Source of the DNA: UBA1563 sp041671545
GTDB taxonomy: Bacteria > Bacteroidota > Ignavibacteria > Ignavibacteriales > Ignavibacteriaceae
Length of the DNA stretch: 64,000 nt
NCBI GenBank assembly: GCA_041671545.1
Contig: JBAZBI010000001.1
Coordinates: 1 to 64,000 of the forward strand
Reading direction: 5' to 3'
Shown here: piece after piece, positions 35,948 to 45,495 of the stretch
Layout: every line of letters starts with the position of its first letter
Position numbering within the stretch: position 1 is the stretch's first letter
Position numbers and translations under genes: made by a program
The notes under the pieces: model-generated
What the model saw: the letters and a program-made list of their open reading frames with translations, nothing else
Databases searched by the model: none
What the model was told of the DNA's origin: nothing

Positions 35948-36997
35948 CTACTTACTTTTCTTCAAAAGAAATTTTGCAAGCACCGGAAAATGATCGCTAT
36001 AACCACCGAGATAGCGATTACCACCGAATGTTGGGAATGGCGCTCCTTCATATTTACCGAAATGAGTAACAACAAAGTCAGGTTTATAAATTTCAAATGA
36101 AGTACAAATAAGATGGAAGGTTTTGTTGGTTAAAAGATTACCGGAAACGATTATTTGATCGATCATATCCCATTCAGACTGATATTTGTAACTTCCTTCT
36201 CCGTTCATTTTTTTACTGTACGCCAGATTGAATAATTTCGTTTGGTAATCTTTTGAATGTTTCTCAACATCTAAACATGAGAAAGGCAGAGCATTCAAAG
36301 TTTCTTTTATACTGTTGTTGGTTGGTTCGTCGTTAAAATCTCCCATTGCTATTACGTTCGCATTTGCAGATTTGAACATGAATTTGTCAATTCCCGATTT
36401 GAGTGTTTGTGCCGCAGCCACTCTATTTGGATCTGATGCTTCTGATCCCCCTCTTCTGGAAGGCCAATGATTGACAAATACATGTAACGTATCTTTTGTT
36501 TTAGTGAGAAGATTAGCGTTCAAGATTAATCTTGTTGGGTAGTGATCAGGAAGATCAACTGTATCAGCGCTCATGGAGAGTAAGGTAAATTTATTTTTCT
36601 TAAAGATCAGTCCAACATCTATCCCTCTTTTATCAGGCGATTCTTTGTAAACGATCTGATATTTGAAATCAGCCAGATGTTTTGCTACCATCTTTTCAAG
36701 TACACTTTGATTTTCAACTTCACACAAACCAAGAATGTCCGGTCCGTTGTTAATATTCATCGAACGGATAACTCTTGCCATGTTGAACATTTTCTTTTCG
36801 AAGCGTTCTTCAGTCCATTCTTTTTTTGATGAAGGTAGAAATTCCGAGTCATCTTTATCCGGATCGTCGGTAGCATCAAATATATTTTCTTGATTATAGA
36901 ACGCAACTACCAGGGTATCATATTTCTGTGCGAATAAATTTTGTGTTTGAAGTAGTAATGCTAAAAATAATAGCACACCGATATTTTTCATTTTCAT
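35948..36997 (-). CDS. Secreted endonuclease/exonuclease/phosphatase-fold protein
   Basis: A 349-residue exported protein (signal peptide 1-23) of the EEP superfamily. Seen motifs include FYNQENIFD (about 32-40), LCEVENQ (about 91-97), VFVNHWPSRRGG (about 170), MGDFNDEP (about 217-224) and the C-terminal SDHFPVLAKF (about 333-342), the full set of metal and catalytic residues. It could be an extracellular DNase or a phosphodiesterase. Its ATG overlaps the stop of kup by 4 bases. Confidence 0.87.
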   Translation of the reverse strand: MKMKNIGVLLFLALLLQTQNLFAQKYDTLVVAFYNQENIFDATDDPDKDDSEFLPSSKKEWTEERFEKKMFNMARVIRSMNINNGPDILGLCEVENQSVLEKMVAKHLADFKYQIVYKESPDKRGIDVGLIFKKNKFTLLSMSADTVDLPDHYPTRLILNANLLTKTKDTLHVFVNHWPSRRGGSEASDPNRVAAAQTLKSGIDKFMFKSANANVIAMGDFNDEPTNNSIKETLNALPFSCLDVEKHSKDYQTKLFNLAYSKKMNGEGSYKYQSEWDMIDQIIVSGNLLTNKTFHLICTSFEIYKPDFVVTHFGKYEGAPFPTFGGNRYLGGYSDHFPVLAKFLLKKSK

Positions 36998-38808
36998 ATT
37001 TCTATCCTTGTAACCACACCATGAATTTTCCGGTATGGCAGTTTATAAAATTGAACAAAGTTTGGGGTCATTTTTTTGAAGAACGAGTATAGCTTTAAAG
37101 TGAAACTACTTGTTACAATATCTTCAACTCCATAAAAAATAACTTTTTCATTTATTTCATGTTTCTTAATAATAGAAGGAAGATCAACAATTTCCATATA
37201 GCCTAACGAGATTGAAAGTCCGTGAAGCCCACTCGCTAAATTTTCAACACATTCCGATTGAATTCCGTAGGGACTATCGGTTCGCTCGATTGAAACCAAA
37301 ACATTTTTATCATAAATAATATTGGAACTTATTATACAATGTGCAACATACGGTGGAATATCATAATTTGTTCGTGAGAAGAAAATTGCAGTTCCCTCGA
37401 TATTATGTCCACGGTTGTAAATTTGCTCATAAGCAATTTTAAAAGTGTCTAAGGGTAAAGAGCGAAATGAACGGTAAATTCTTTTTTGTCCGTTCATCCA
37501 GATTAAGGTAACAGCCAACGGCAGAGAAGCTATAACTAAAGACCAATAACCGCCGTGCTGCAATTTGTCCGTAAGTGAAAATAAGAAAAGTAAATCCACT
37601 AATAACACCAACACGGCTAAACTCATCTTCACTAAAGATTTTTTATGTTTGAAAATCCAGATCATCAAAATTGCACTTATGGTCATCGTAACGGTTACTG
37701 CTAATCCATAGGCAGCCGCCAAATTAGAAGATTGTTTGAACAGAAGGATCATGAATAAAACAGCAACTAACAAACCCCAGTTTACGGCACCAATGTATAT
37801 TTGAGATTTCAAGTGTGTCGATGTATATTTTATTTTCATGAGCGGAAAAGTGCGTGTCGTAATTCCCTGGTAAACCAATGAGAACACAGCAGAGATCATA
37901 GCCTGGGAAGCGATAATAGTCGCAAGGATCGTTAAAATTATAAATGGAATGTAGAGTACTTCAGCCTGCGATTTTATCATTTGAAAAAGAATTAAATCTG
38001 TACTTTGATTAACTAAAATGTAAGCTCCTTGCCCAAAGTAATTGACAATAAGTGCAATAAATACAAATCCCCAGGCTCTTCTAATTGGCAGAGCTCCGAG
38101 ATGTCCCATGTCAGCGTATAACGCTTCACCTCCCGTAGCGCATAATATTACTTCGGAAAGAACCAAAATACCGGCAAGTCCGTTATGTGTCAAAAACCCG
38201 ATGGCGTATGTAGGGCTTATCGCTAACAAGATCGAAGGCATTTTCAAGATCGAAATAAAACCCGAAACAAAAAGTGAAATGAACCAGATCACCATAATGG
38301 GTCCGAAAGAACTTGCAACCTTGTCCGTTCCTTTATACTGGAATGCAAAAAGAATTATTGTAATGATCATAGTGATCAGAATAACTGCATTGCCCATTAT
38401 CCATTCAAAACCATGAATTAGTGGTAATCCTTCTACTGCCGATAGAATACTTATTGCAGGCGTAATTACTCCATCTCCCATTAATAACGAAATTCCGAGA
38501 TAGCCTAAATAACCAACAATGGTAGCTCTTTTCCCCTGCTTGAAATAAATAGAAAGAACTTCCTTCAAAACAATTACCCCACCCTCTCCTTTAATACTCA
38601 AACTCATGGCAAGCCATGCGTATTCTATCGTAACAAGAATAATGAGAGTCCAGAATATTAGAGAAAGGATTCCGAATAAATTATCGTGTGTTGGTTTTGT
38701 TAAAGTAAAAACAATTACCAACGTATAAATGGGACTCGTTCCGATATCGCCGAAAACCAAGCCCATCGCCTTAACAATTTCGAATAAATTTAATCTAATA
38801 TTTTTCAA
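36994..38808 (-). CDS. kup: Potassium transporter Kup
   Basis: A 604-residue KUP/HAK/KT potassium uptake protein with 12 predicted helices and a C-terminal cytoplasmic domain (about 440-604). The signature FGDIGTSPIYTL is at about 19-30 and GEGGVIVLKE at about 74-83. The best family-consistent start is a TTG at 38808, 15 bases after the previous stop; ribosome site weak. It follows a KimA-like permease gene, another potassium-uptake class, which suggests this operon is devoted to ion or osmotic balance. Confidence 0.9.
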   Translation of the reverse strand: MKNIRLNLFEIVKAMGLVFGDIGTSPIYTLVIVFTLTKPTHDNLFGILSLIFWTLIILVTIEYAWLAMSLSIKGEGGVIVLKEVLSIYFKQGKRATIVGYLGYLGISLLMGDGVITPAISILSAVEGLPLIHGFEWIMGNAVILITMIITIILFAFQYKGTDKVASSFGPIMVIWFISLFVSGFISILKMPSILLAISPTYAIGFLTHNGLAGILVLSEVILCATGGEALYADMGHLGALPIRRAWGFVFIALIVNYFGQGAYILVNQSTDLILFQMIKSQAEVLYIPFIILTILATIIASQAMISAVFSLVYQGITTRTFPLMKIKYTSTHLKSQIYIGAVNWGLLVAVLFMILLFKQSSNLAAAYGLAVTVTMTISAILMIWIFKHKKSLVKMSLAVLVLLVDLLFLFSLTDKLQHGGYWSLVIASLPLAVTLIWMNGQKRIYRSFRSLPLDTFKIAYEQIYNRGHNIEGTAIFFSRTNYDIPPYVAHCIISSNIIYDKNVLVSIERTDSPYGIQSECVENLASGLHGLSISLGYMEIVDLPSIIKKHEINEKVIFYGVEDIVTSSFTLKLYSFFKKMTPNFVQFYKLPYRKIHGVVTRIEI

Positions 38809-38823
38809 AGTATGCGGCTTACT

Positions 38824-40836
38824 TTAATAAGATACGCGAATTGGCAATATGACAAATGGATATCCTTCGTGATATAATCTTCTTTGTACACTAAAAACAA
38901 TCTGATTGTGCAAGAGTCTTGTAAAAAAAGTTTCGTTTGGAAAAACAAGTTGTCCGCCGAAGAAAACTGAGTTCGGATATTTTTTGAAAACTTTTTCAGA
39001 TATTTCTGTTATTTGATCTACTACATCCGTGCCGATCGAAGTAAAGCTATCTGCGGAATATCCGCTTCGTTTCATAAAATCAACATATTGGTTGGTTTCT
39101 TTTTGGACGAATTCTTCCAAATTAGTTACTTCAGCAGAGCCTTTAAAACCACCTGCATCAACTACACCGGCTTGTACAAAAACGTAATTCTTAAAGATGC
39201 CGGGAAAAGTTTTTATTAAACTTAGAAGCGTGTGAGCTCCCAAACCGTTAAAACCATTCACCAAAACAACTGCAGTCTTATCTTCAGGGTTAAGTTCTTT
39301 GTTGCTATCTACAGTTGTACTTTTATCATTATTCAAATGATATAAAGATGAAGTAATTGCCGGGATGATATCACTATCTAACTTTTGAATTAATATATTG
39401 GCTGTATTGTAATGTTTTTTTACCAATAACGCAAAAGCGATTACACTCCCGGTGACAATTAAAGTAATCCAACCACCTTCAAAAAATTTAAGTGCAACTA
39501 CTGAAAATAAAATTATAGTAGTTAGCGCTAAACCAATTCCATTAATGGAAATTTTGTGCTTCCAGGTTTTTTCTTCTTTTCTCACATTCCACCAATGATT
39601 TACCATTCCAAGTTGTGAAAGGAAGAAAGTAATAAAAACGTTAATACTATATAGAACAATCAGCAATTCAACCTTACCTTTAGCGAGTATCATGGTAACT
39701 AATGCAGCTCCTCCCATTAAAAGTACACCGTTTTGTGTTACTAATCTATCGCTCAATATCGCAAATCTTGTCGGGAGCCAACGGTCAGTAGCCATATTTG
39801 CCAGAACTCTCGGTCCGTCTAAAAATCCCGTTTGTGCTGCAACAAAAAGTATTACTGCTTCCGAGAATAAGATGATGAAAATAAAGGGGATGCTTATTCC
39901 GGTTGACCAGTTTTGAGTAATATTTTCAAAAAGCACTGCATTTAAAGTTTTCCCCGGCTTAGCAATAACACCAAATAACAAATAGGCGATCATTAAGCCA
40001 ACTACCATAAACGTAAGTGAACTCGCCATCAGTTTCATTGTATTTTTGGCAGTATGGACTTTGGGGTCTCTCAGGATCGGTAAACCGTTACTTACCGCTT
40101 CAATTCCCGTGTAAGTTCCGGCTCCCATTGTATATGCCTTCCCGATAAGCAGGATCATTCCTACTAGTCCTAATTGATTCCGTGATGCCGATAAATCACT
40201 TGACGTTGCCGCAATTATTTGTGAAGCATTAAATAAATGAGTGAAAATGGCATAAAAAATTACAAAAGCATGCAGTGCTATGAATAGAATAAAAATCGGG
40301 ACCAACGGAACGACCGATTCTTTCACTCCTCTTAAATTCATTATTATTAAAACGATCACTCCAAAGACAGCAAAATCTAATTTATATTGATGAAAGGCTA
40401 TCGGGAAAAAACTAAATAATGCATCTGTTCCGCTTGCTACAGAGAGAGTGATTGTTAAAACATAATCGATTAACAATGCCGAGCCGGAAACCATTCCGAC
40501 TTTAGGCGATAATAATTTGCTCGCGACCAAATATCCGCCACCCCCCGAAGGAAACAATTCAATAATTTGCGAGTAGCTAAAACTGATAATAAAAATGGTA
40601 ATGCCTGATAAAAGAGCAATTACCAAACTTAAAAAGTGATGCTGTCCCAAAGTTAGGAATGCTTCCGCAGGTCCGTAACAAGATGAAGATAACCCATCTG
40701 TGCCAAGTCCTACCCAAGCGAGAAAAGCTGTTAGTGAAAGCTTATGAAAAACCTGTGGATCGTTTAAGTTCCGGGAGGCGCCAATTAGTAAAGTTTTACT
40801 TTTGTTTAAAAGTGATTGTTTATTTGAAGTTGACAT
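38824..40836 (-). CDS. KimA-like APC-superfamily permease
   Basis: A 670-residue membrane protein with about 12 helices and a C-terminal soluble domain (from about 480). GLGTDGLSSSCYGPAEAF and FPSGGGGYLVASKLL near the N terminus resemble the KimA/YdaO group of high-affinity potassium importers, which share the APC fold and are often labelled amino acid permeases. I chose the ATG at 40836 (MSTSNKQSLL); the longer reading from 41025 translates the MetS gene and the NSS tail out of frame. It precedes kup by 15 bases. Potassium import is the preferred reading; amino acid transport is the alternative. Confidence 0.78.
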   Translation of the reverse strand: MSTSNKQSLLNKSKTLLIGASRNLNDPQVFHKLSLTAFLAWVGLGTDGLSSSCYGPAEAFLTLGQHHFLSLVIALLSGITIFIISFSYSQIIELFPSGGGGYLVASKLLSPKVGMVSGSALLIDYVLTITLSVASGTDALFSFFPIAFHQYKLDFAVFGVIVLIIMNLRGVKESVVPLVPIFILFIALHAFVIFYAIFTHLFNASQIIAATSSDLSASRNQLGLVGMILLIGKAYTMGAGTYTGIEAVSNGLPILRDPKVHTAKNTMKLMASSLTFMVVGLMIAYLLFGVIAKPGKTLNAVLFENITQNWSTGISIPFIFIILFSEAVILFVAAQTGFLDGPRVLANMATDRWLPTRFAILSDRLVTQNGVLLMGGAALVTMILAKGKVELLIVLYSINVFITFFLSQLGMVNHWWNVRKEEKTWKHKISINGIGLALTTIILFSVVALKFFEGGWITLIVTGSVIAFALLVKKHYNTANILIQKLDSDIIPAITSSLYHLNNDKSTTVDSNKELNPEDKTAVVLVNGFNGLGAHTLLSLIKTFPGIFKNYVFVQAGVVDAGGFKGSAEVTNLEEFVQKETNQYVDFMKRSGYSADSFTSIGTDVVDQITEISEKVFKKYPNSVFFGGQLVFPNETFFTRLLHNQIVFSVQRRLYHEGYPFVILPIRVSY

Positions 40837-40862
40837 TTTCTTTGGTAATTGTGATACAAATA

Positions 40863-40970
40863 TTATTCTGAATTTCTTTTGGTACGCAACGCTTTTATTA
40901 AAAATTTTCCGGTAAAAAAGATGATGATACCCCATGCAAAAGTCATCATTATTATAGCTGAAGTTGTCAT
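40863..40970 (-). CDS. MetS-like small subunit of the NSS transporter
   Basis: A 35-residue ORF (MTTSAIIMMTFAWG, then IIIFFTGKF and a basic tail KALRTKRNSE) starting 5 bases after the stop of the sodium:neurotransmitter symporter gene, with an AGAAAGGA site inside the end of that gene. It is a single membrane helix whose N terminus MTTSAIIMM matches the MetS family of micro-subunits that accompany bacterial NSS amino acid importers (MetPS of Corynebacterium). It probably assembles with the transporter encoded just upstream. It is short enough to be missed by gene callers. Confidence 0.85.
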   Translation of the reverse strand: MTTSAIIMMTFAWGIIIFFTGKFLIKALRTKRNSE

Positions 40971-40975
40971 TTCCA

Positions 40976-42637
40976 TCAATTCCTTTCTTCTTTAAGTTCA
41001 TCTGCCTTCTTTTTCCGCCAAGCAAAATGAACCGCTATGGCGATCAAGGCGAAGGTTGAAACTAATAATATTCTCGTCATATCAATAACAAAAACATTCG
41101 TAATTAGACCATTAACAATCCAGCGGGTATCGGAAATCCCTATGTTAAAAATTGTACCAATTACGCTATCCGGGGCAAATTGCCAACCGTTTCCGGTGAA
41201 TAAATTGCCGAATGCTCCAGTCCAGTTTCCATCAACAGGTTTTATCATCGAACCGATAAAAACCGCTAAGAGAAAAGAAGGAGTAACATATTTTATTATG
41301 TATTTGAAGAAGTGCGGAATTTTAATATCTGCTCCTCTATTAATTTCTTCCCAGGCATTATCGATCCCGAAAACCCAGACGAAAATAATCGATTCTCCTA
41401 AAGCAAAAAGAACTAAAGAAAACGTTCCTGCCCAATAATCAAACTCACCAAAAGCTCCGGCTTCATAAAAGAAAATACAGGGGAGCGCTAAAAGAAGAGT
41501 GAGCAGTCCAAATGTTAGCGCGGATTTTTTACGTGATTGATTGAATGAATCTTGTAAAAATGCCATCACCGGCTGCCCCATTGCAATAGAACTCGTTATA
41601 CCTGCAAAAAACAAAAGTCCAAACCAGGTCATACCGGCAATTGCCGCCAATATTGGTCCCCAATGTTGGAAGAGCATCGGCATAGTTCGAAATCCCATTT
41701 CAAATCCAACGTTTGCCTTTATCCAATCAAGACCGAGATATGCAACGGCAATCGGGATAATAATCGAACCGCCGAGAAGAACTTCAACAAATTCATTCAT
41801 CCAGCCGGCAGTGGCAGCATTTAAAGCAATATCTTCTTTTTCTTTAAGATACGCCGCATAGCAATGGATTGAACCCATCCCAACCGAAAGAGTAAAAAAT
41901 ATTTGTCCCGCAGCAGCTAACCAAACTTTAGGATTTGTAAGCGAGTCGAATTGGGGTTCCCATAAGAAATTTAATCCAACAATCGAATCATAAATTGCAC
42001 CGTGATCTCCGGCTTTTAACGTTAATGCTCTGATGGCTAAAAATATTCCGAAGATAATTAGGATCGGCATTCCGATTTTGCTTGCAATCTCAATTCCTTT
42101 GCTGATTCCGCGAGAGAGAATCCACAAATTTAACCCGATAGTTATTAGGAAGAAGATTACGCCTTCTGAAGGGAAATTAAAAATTGTTCCATTTCCTAAG
42201 TCCAAATAATGCGAAAAGAAAAGAGAAATTTGCTCGGTTGTTTTACCTGAAAATGTCCCTGTGATAGAATGCCAAACATAAGAAAGAGTCCATGACTCGA
42301 TATAACAATAATATGCCGCGACAGTTAAATTGGTAAATATTCCGAACACTCCGAAATATTTATAAATTTTTGATTTACCAAGTGAGTCCAACATTCCGGG
42401 TGTAGAATGGTGCCCATGCATCCCGCCGTGCCTGCCGATTGCCCATTCTATCCAGAGCAGCGGAATGCCCATCAAGAAGAAAGAGACGAGATATGGAATG
42501 ATGAAAGCGCCGCCGCCATTCTGTACAGCCTGAGCCGGAAACCGTAAAAAATTTCCTAAGCCGACAGCATTACCGGCAACGGCTAAAATTAAGCCGATCC
42601 TGCTTCCCCACTCTTCCTTCTTTTTGATTTCTGTCAT
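40976..42637 (-). CDS. Sodium-dependent NSS-family amino acid transporter
   Basis: A 553-residue symporter of the neurotransmitter:sodium family with 12 helices. WGSRIGLILAVAGNAVGLGNFLRFP (quoted by its core, GNAVGLGNFLRFP, about residues 22-34) is the sodium/substrate site of helix 1, and ALGESIIFVW lies in the C-terminal half. It imports a small amino acid with sodium. It is the first gene of the run NSS-metS-kimA-like-kup-EEP. The upstream 270 bases contain the terminator of the previous gene. Confidence 0.92.
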   Translation of the reverse strand: MTEIKKKEEWGSRIGLILAVAGNAVGLGNFLRFPAQAVQNGGGAFIIPYLVSFFLMGIPLLWIEWAIGRHGGMHGHHSTPGMLDSLGKSKIYKYFGVFGIFTNLTVAAYYCYIESWTLSYVWHSITGTFSGKTTEQISLFFSHYLDLGNGTIFNFPSEGVIFFLITIGLNLWILSRGISKGIEIASKIGMPILIIFGIFLAIRALTLKAGDHGAIYDSIVGLNFLWEPQFDSLTNPKVWLAAAGQIFFTLSVGMGSIHCYAAYLKEKEDIALNAATAGWMNEFVEVLLGGSIIIPIAVAYLGLDWIKANVGFEMGFRTMPMLFQHWGPILAAIAGMTWFGLLFFAGITSSIAMGQPVMAFLQDSFNQSRKKSALTFGLLTLLLALPCIFFYEAGAFGEFDYWAGTFSLVLFALGESIIFVWVFGIDNAWEEINRGADIKIPHFFKYIIKYVTPSFLLAVFIGSMIKPVDGNWTGAFGNLFTGNGWQFAPDSVIGTIFNIGISDTRWIVNGLITNVFVIDMTRILLVSTFALIAIAVHFAWRKKKADELKEERN

Positions 42638-42804
42638 GCACGCCTCTTATTACGTTAAATAAAAACTTTCTTAAGTTTGCCAAAAATTAAGAATAAATCA
42701 CTTATAAGAAAAATTGTTTCTGAAATAGAAAAGAATTATTGTTTTTACGTTATAAATATGAGTTGGTGAGTAATCTTATGCCCTTCCGAGTACATAAAGA
42801 GAGA

Positions 42805-42844
42805 AAAAAGAAAAGACACATCCGGGGACATGTCTTTTCTTTTT
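42805..42844 (-). terminator. Intrinsic terminator after the TlpA-like gene
   Basis: A 14-pair stem (42805-42818 with 42831-42844, 12-base loop) rich in A on one side and T on the other. On the minus strand the stem ends in CTTTTTT. It lies between the TlpA-like gene end and the NSS transporter start. Confidence 0.85.
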
Positions 42845-42865
42845 AAGGAATAATAATTTAACATC

Positions 42866-42892
42866 GTAACACAGAATATTATTTTGTGTTAC
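42866..42892. repeat. 27-bp palindrome, copy 1
   Basis: GTAACACA (42866-42873) and TGTGTTAC (42885-42892) are perfect reverse complements around an AT-rich centre (GAATATTATTT). A closely related, fully perfect copy is at 49058-49084. It is 18 bases from the end of the TlpA-like gene, downstream of it. Confidence 0.7.
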
Positions 42893-42910
42893 ATAGATAT
42901 TTAGGCGATG

Positions 42911-44560
42911 TTATTTAAAATATTTCACGAGTGTCTCGTCCAATTTTTCGCCGCGCATAGTTTCATCCATTTCCAATATTTTCCCTTCGGCGCTTATCAG
43001 CATAGGTTTAGGAATTCCAATTACCTCAAAATTATCTGCAAGTTTTCTTCCTTCACTGTTACCGATGAAACTGTTCTTCCATGGCATCTTCCATTTATCG
43101 TTTCTGAATTTAGTAACATCAGAAGCATCGCCATCCATTGAGAGGCTGATAATTTCAAATCCTTTTCCTCTGAATTTCTCGTACGTTTTGTGGAGTGTTT
43201 CCATTTCTCCAACACATGGTCCGCACCAAGTAGCCCAGAAATCGATCATATAAATTTTGCCAAGCATACTTTTCTTTGAGATTTTCTCATTCGCGTTATC
43301 GAGTGAAGTCGCTTCAAAATCCGGTATTTCAACTCCGATTTTAATTTTAGACTCGATCGGATATCTCTTCAACATATCCTGCAATTCTTTAATATCGGAA
43401 TAATCGTTTCTGATGAGTGTATGAAGTCTTTTTAATTCTTCATCACTTCTTGAAAATTTAGCCGTCGAAAGTTTGTTTGATAAGATGGCGATTTTAATCT
43501 GCTTACTTTTAGTTTTCTTTAGAAAATTATCTTGCAGTTCATTCCATTTGAATTGTGGAAACAAATTATAATATGCAAAGAAAGCGGTGTGTGCCAAATC
43601 CCAGGCTGAATTTTCGGGTGAAACCGATTCAAAAAATGCTATAGCTTTTTCGTTGTTATAACCTTTGGGTCGAAAAGTGGAAAATGAAACGTAGATTAAC
43701 TTCAAATAATCTTTTATCTCTTTGTTTTTCTCTTTTTCAATTTTGGTGAGGAGAGTAATTAAATAATCTCCCGCATCGTAAGTAAAATCTTGGTAATTCT
43801 TTTTCGATTCTATAAAGGCTCGCATTTGATTATTTGCATCTGTACTTTTTTTCAAATATTCGTCGCTGTATTTAAAGATTTTCTCATCAAAATCACTTCC
43901 TTTAAAAGTAACTTTGTAGTCAGCATCTCTAATTAACAGTTTTGATGGATCAAAAACGATGAGGGCTTTTCCGCCGACAGCTTTTACAACTGACCGATAA
44001 TCACCTGTTGAATCTAATTCATACGCTTCGGACTCCGGATTGTTTATAGTTCTTCCGAGCTTTTCAATTTTACATAACTGATACTTGACTTCTTTTTCGT
44101 CTGTTGTAACTTCATAAACATATGTACCGTCTTCTTTTTTCGTCATCTTTTCAGGAGAACGAATATTGTAACCATTGAATGCTCCTGTAACACTTACTTC
44201 ATCGAAGTTATCTTTATATTTGTAAGGAGCCAGTGTTACATCGATAGTTACGGTTTTGTTTTTGTTATTCATTACCGGAACCTGCACAGAATTGTGGCTT
44301 GGAATTGAAAATAAAAGTCTGTTTACTCCCGGAGTGGTTATATCTATTGAGTAATTCCCTTTTGCATCACAACTTATAAAATTGTGTCCCACCGTGCTTG
44401 TTGAAGGAGCAAAAGCCACAAGTGCAAACTTGTTCGGCTTTCCATCTACATCTAATAATTTCCCTTTTACGTGGGTAATTTGGGCGGTGAGCATAAAGTT
44501 TAACGTAACCAGAGCCAGAACTGAACGGAACACGAAACGAAGGACCCGTACTGAATTCAT
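42911..44560 (-). CDS. TlpA-like thioredoxin-fold protein with extra N-terminal domains
   Basis: A 549-residue exported protein (signal peptide 1-26). The N-terminal part has a carboxypeptidase-regulatory-like beta sandwich (about 30-100; VKGKLLDVDGKPNKFALVAF) followed by a glycogen-binding-like segment (VTGAFNGYNIRSPEKM, about 125-140). A helical middle (220-400) leads to a TlpA/ResA-type thioredoxin domain with WCGPC at 445-449 and the cis-proline GIPKPM (about 516). It probably reduces disulphides in the periplasm, for example in cytochrome maturation. It is monocistronic. Confidence 0.85.
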   Translation of the reverse strand: MNSVRVLRFVFRSVLALVTLNFMLTAQITHVKGKLLDVDGKPNKFALVAFAPSTSTVGHNFISCDAKGNYSIDITTPGVNRLLFSIPSHNSVQVPVMNNKNKTVTIDVTLAPYKYKDNFDEVSVTGAFNGYNIRSPEKMTKKEDGTYVYEVTTDEKEVKYQLCKIEKLGRTINNPESEAYELDSTGDYRSVVKAVGGKALIVFDPSKLLIRDADYKVTFKGSDFDEKIFKYSDEYLKKSTDANNQMRAFIESKKNYQDFTYDAGDYLITLLTKIEKEKNKEIKDYLKLIYVSFSTFRPKGYNNEKAIAFFESVSPENSAWDLAHTAFFAYYNLFPQFKWNELQDNFLKKTKSKQIKIAILSNKLSTAKFSRSDEELKRLHTLIRNDYSDIKELQDMLKRYPIESKIKIGVEIPDFEATSLDNANEKISKKSMLGKIYMIDFWATWCGPCVGEMETLHKTYEKFRGKGFEIISLSMDGDASDVTKFRNDKWKMPWKNSFIGNSEGRKLADNFEVIGIPKPMLISAEGKILEMDETMRGEKLDETLVKYFK

Positions 44561-44890
44561 GTTAGCCTCTCATTAATTATGAAAACTTATTTTGGTTGTT
44601 AAAAAATAAGGAGATTTATTTTATTAGAAAAATTATCAGTAGTCCAAATAAATTGGGTGAGACTTGGTAATTACAAAAAACATTTCTAATTTTTGGAAAA
44701 CAAATCAAGAAGTAATCAGGTGAACTTATTTCTCAGTTTCTATTAAATAATAATTTTGTGCTTAGTGGAGTAAACTATTCAAGTCCTTTTACTCTATTCT
44801 CAACCTATACATCCCAACCGGATTCTATAAAACGTCTCCTTCAAATTCATTTACAAAATAACTATTTAACAAATACTCGATGGAGGTAGT
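44561..44890. other. 330-bp divergent intergenic region
   Basis: It separates the TlpA-like gene (minus) from the first accessory gene (plus). Apart from the divergent copy of the dispersed leader repeat at 44663-44745 I see only AT-rich DNA; promoters for both genes should lie here. The plus-strand gene has GGAGG 8 bases before its ATG. Confidence 0.5.
44663..44745 (+). repeat. Dispersed leader repeat, divergent copy R0
   Basis: CTTGGTAATTAC, AAAAAACATTTCTAATTTTT, then ATCAGGTGAACTTATTTCTCAG aligns over about 80 bases with the repeat at 58151-58243, with many substitutions. As in the other copies the parts are in the order TTGG, AAAACAT, TAnnTTTT and a GGTGA-CTTATTTCT-AGTT tail. It lies 146 bases before a plus-strand outer-membrane gene. 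It is the most diverged of six copies. Confidence 0.5.
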
Positions 44891-45451
44891 ATGAAATCAT
44901 TGCTCTTTGCTCTGATAACAATTTCTATTTTTTCTTCGCATTCATCTGCGCAAAGTCAATTCATTGAAAAAGATGGACTTGGCGGGTTGGTTTTTGCTTC
45001 AACAACTTCGGATGATTATGGAAATGCAGTTGGTGGCGGAGTTGGTTTATCACTCGGAGGTTATGTAGACCTCGGATTTTCTATTGCTAAAGCTAGTGCT
45101 GGAAATGTGAATACAGAAGTTACCGGAGGACATATTGGAATTTTTTTATCCAAAGCCAAAGCTAATTTTTCTTTGGATGTAGGCTACATGAACGGCATTG
45201 GGTATCATAATTTGTTAGTAGGATTTAATTTTGGCAAAAACATCAAATTGTTGAATAATTTGCAAATTCAACCGGTTTTCTCTTATCATTTAGCTTTTTT
45301 ATCAGGAGAATCAAATACTCCGCCGTCGTCTTCGTTTGGTGTATCTTTAGATTTTCTCATAGCTAAACATTTCGTAGTTTCACCTAATTTTGGATCTGTT
45401 AATAATACGATGTTCGGTGGCTTGAGTGTTGGCCTATTCTTCGGAAGCTAA
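44891..45451 (+). CDS. Outer-membrane beta-barrel protein, unknown
   Basis: A 186-residue exported protein (signal peptide 1-21, SSAQ) with glycine-rich amphipathic strands from residue 30 to the end (GGLSVGLFFGS). It resembles small porin-like barrels and has no recognised family. A decayed paralogue is at 53781-54352 (shared motifs SQFI, GKNI/GKNF, LQIQPVFSYHL/LQLQPVLSYHL and SVGL). A strong GGAGG site precedes the ATG. It starts a plus-strand series of envelope genes and lies downstream of the divergent repeat R0. Confidence 0.7.
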   Translation: MKSLLFALITISIFSSHSSAQSQFIEKDGLGGLVFASTTSDDYGNAVGGGVGLSLGGYVDLGFSIAKASAGNVNTEVTGGHIGIFLSKAKANFSLDVGYMNGIGYHNLLVGFNFGKNIKLLNNLQIQPVFSYHLAFLSGESNTPPSSSFGVSLDFLIAKHFVVSPNFGSVNNTMFGGLSVGLFFGS

Positions 45452-45495
45452 TTATCAAATTATTTTTTAATTAAAATACCTCTAATGGGGATTAT

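Noticed and set aside
40837..41025. N-terminal extension of the KimA-like permease
   Set aside because: This stretch is the NSS transporter end and the MetS micro-gene read in another frame; the ATG at 40836 fits the family.
42638..42804. Riboswitch before the NSS-MetS-KimA-Kup operon
   Set aside because: I looked for c-di-AMP or amino-acid riboswitch-like conserved strings and stems and saw none; only AT-rich DNA.
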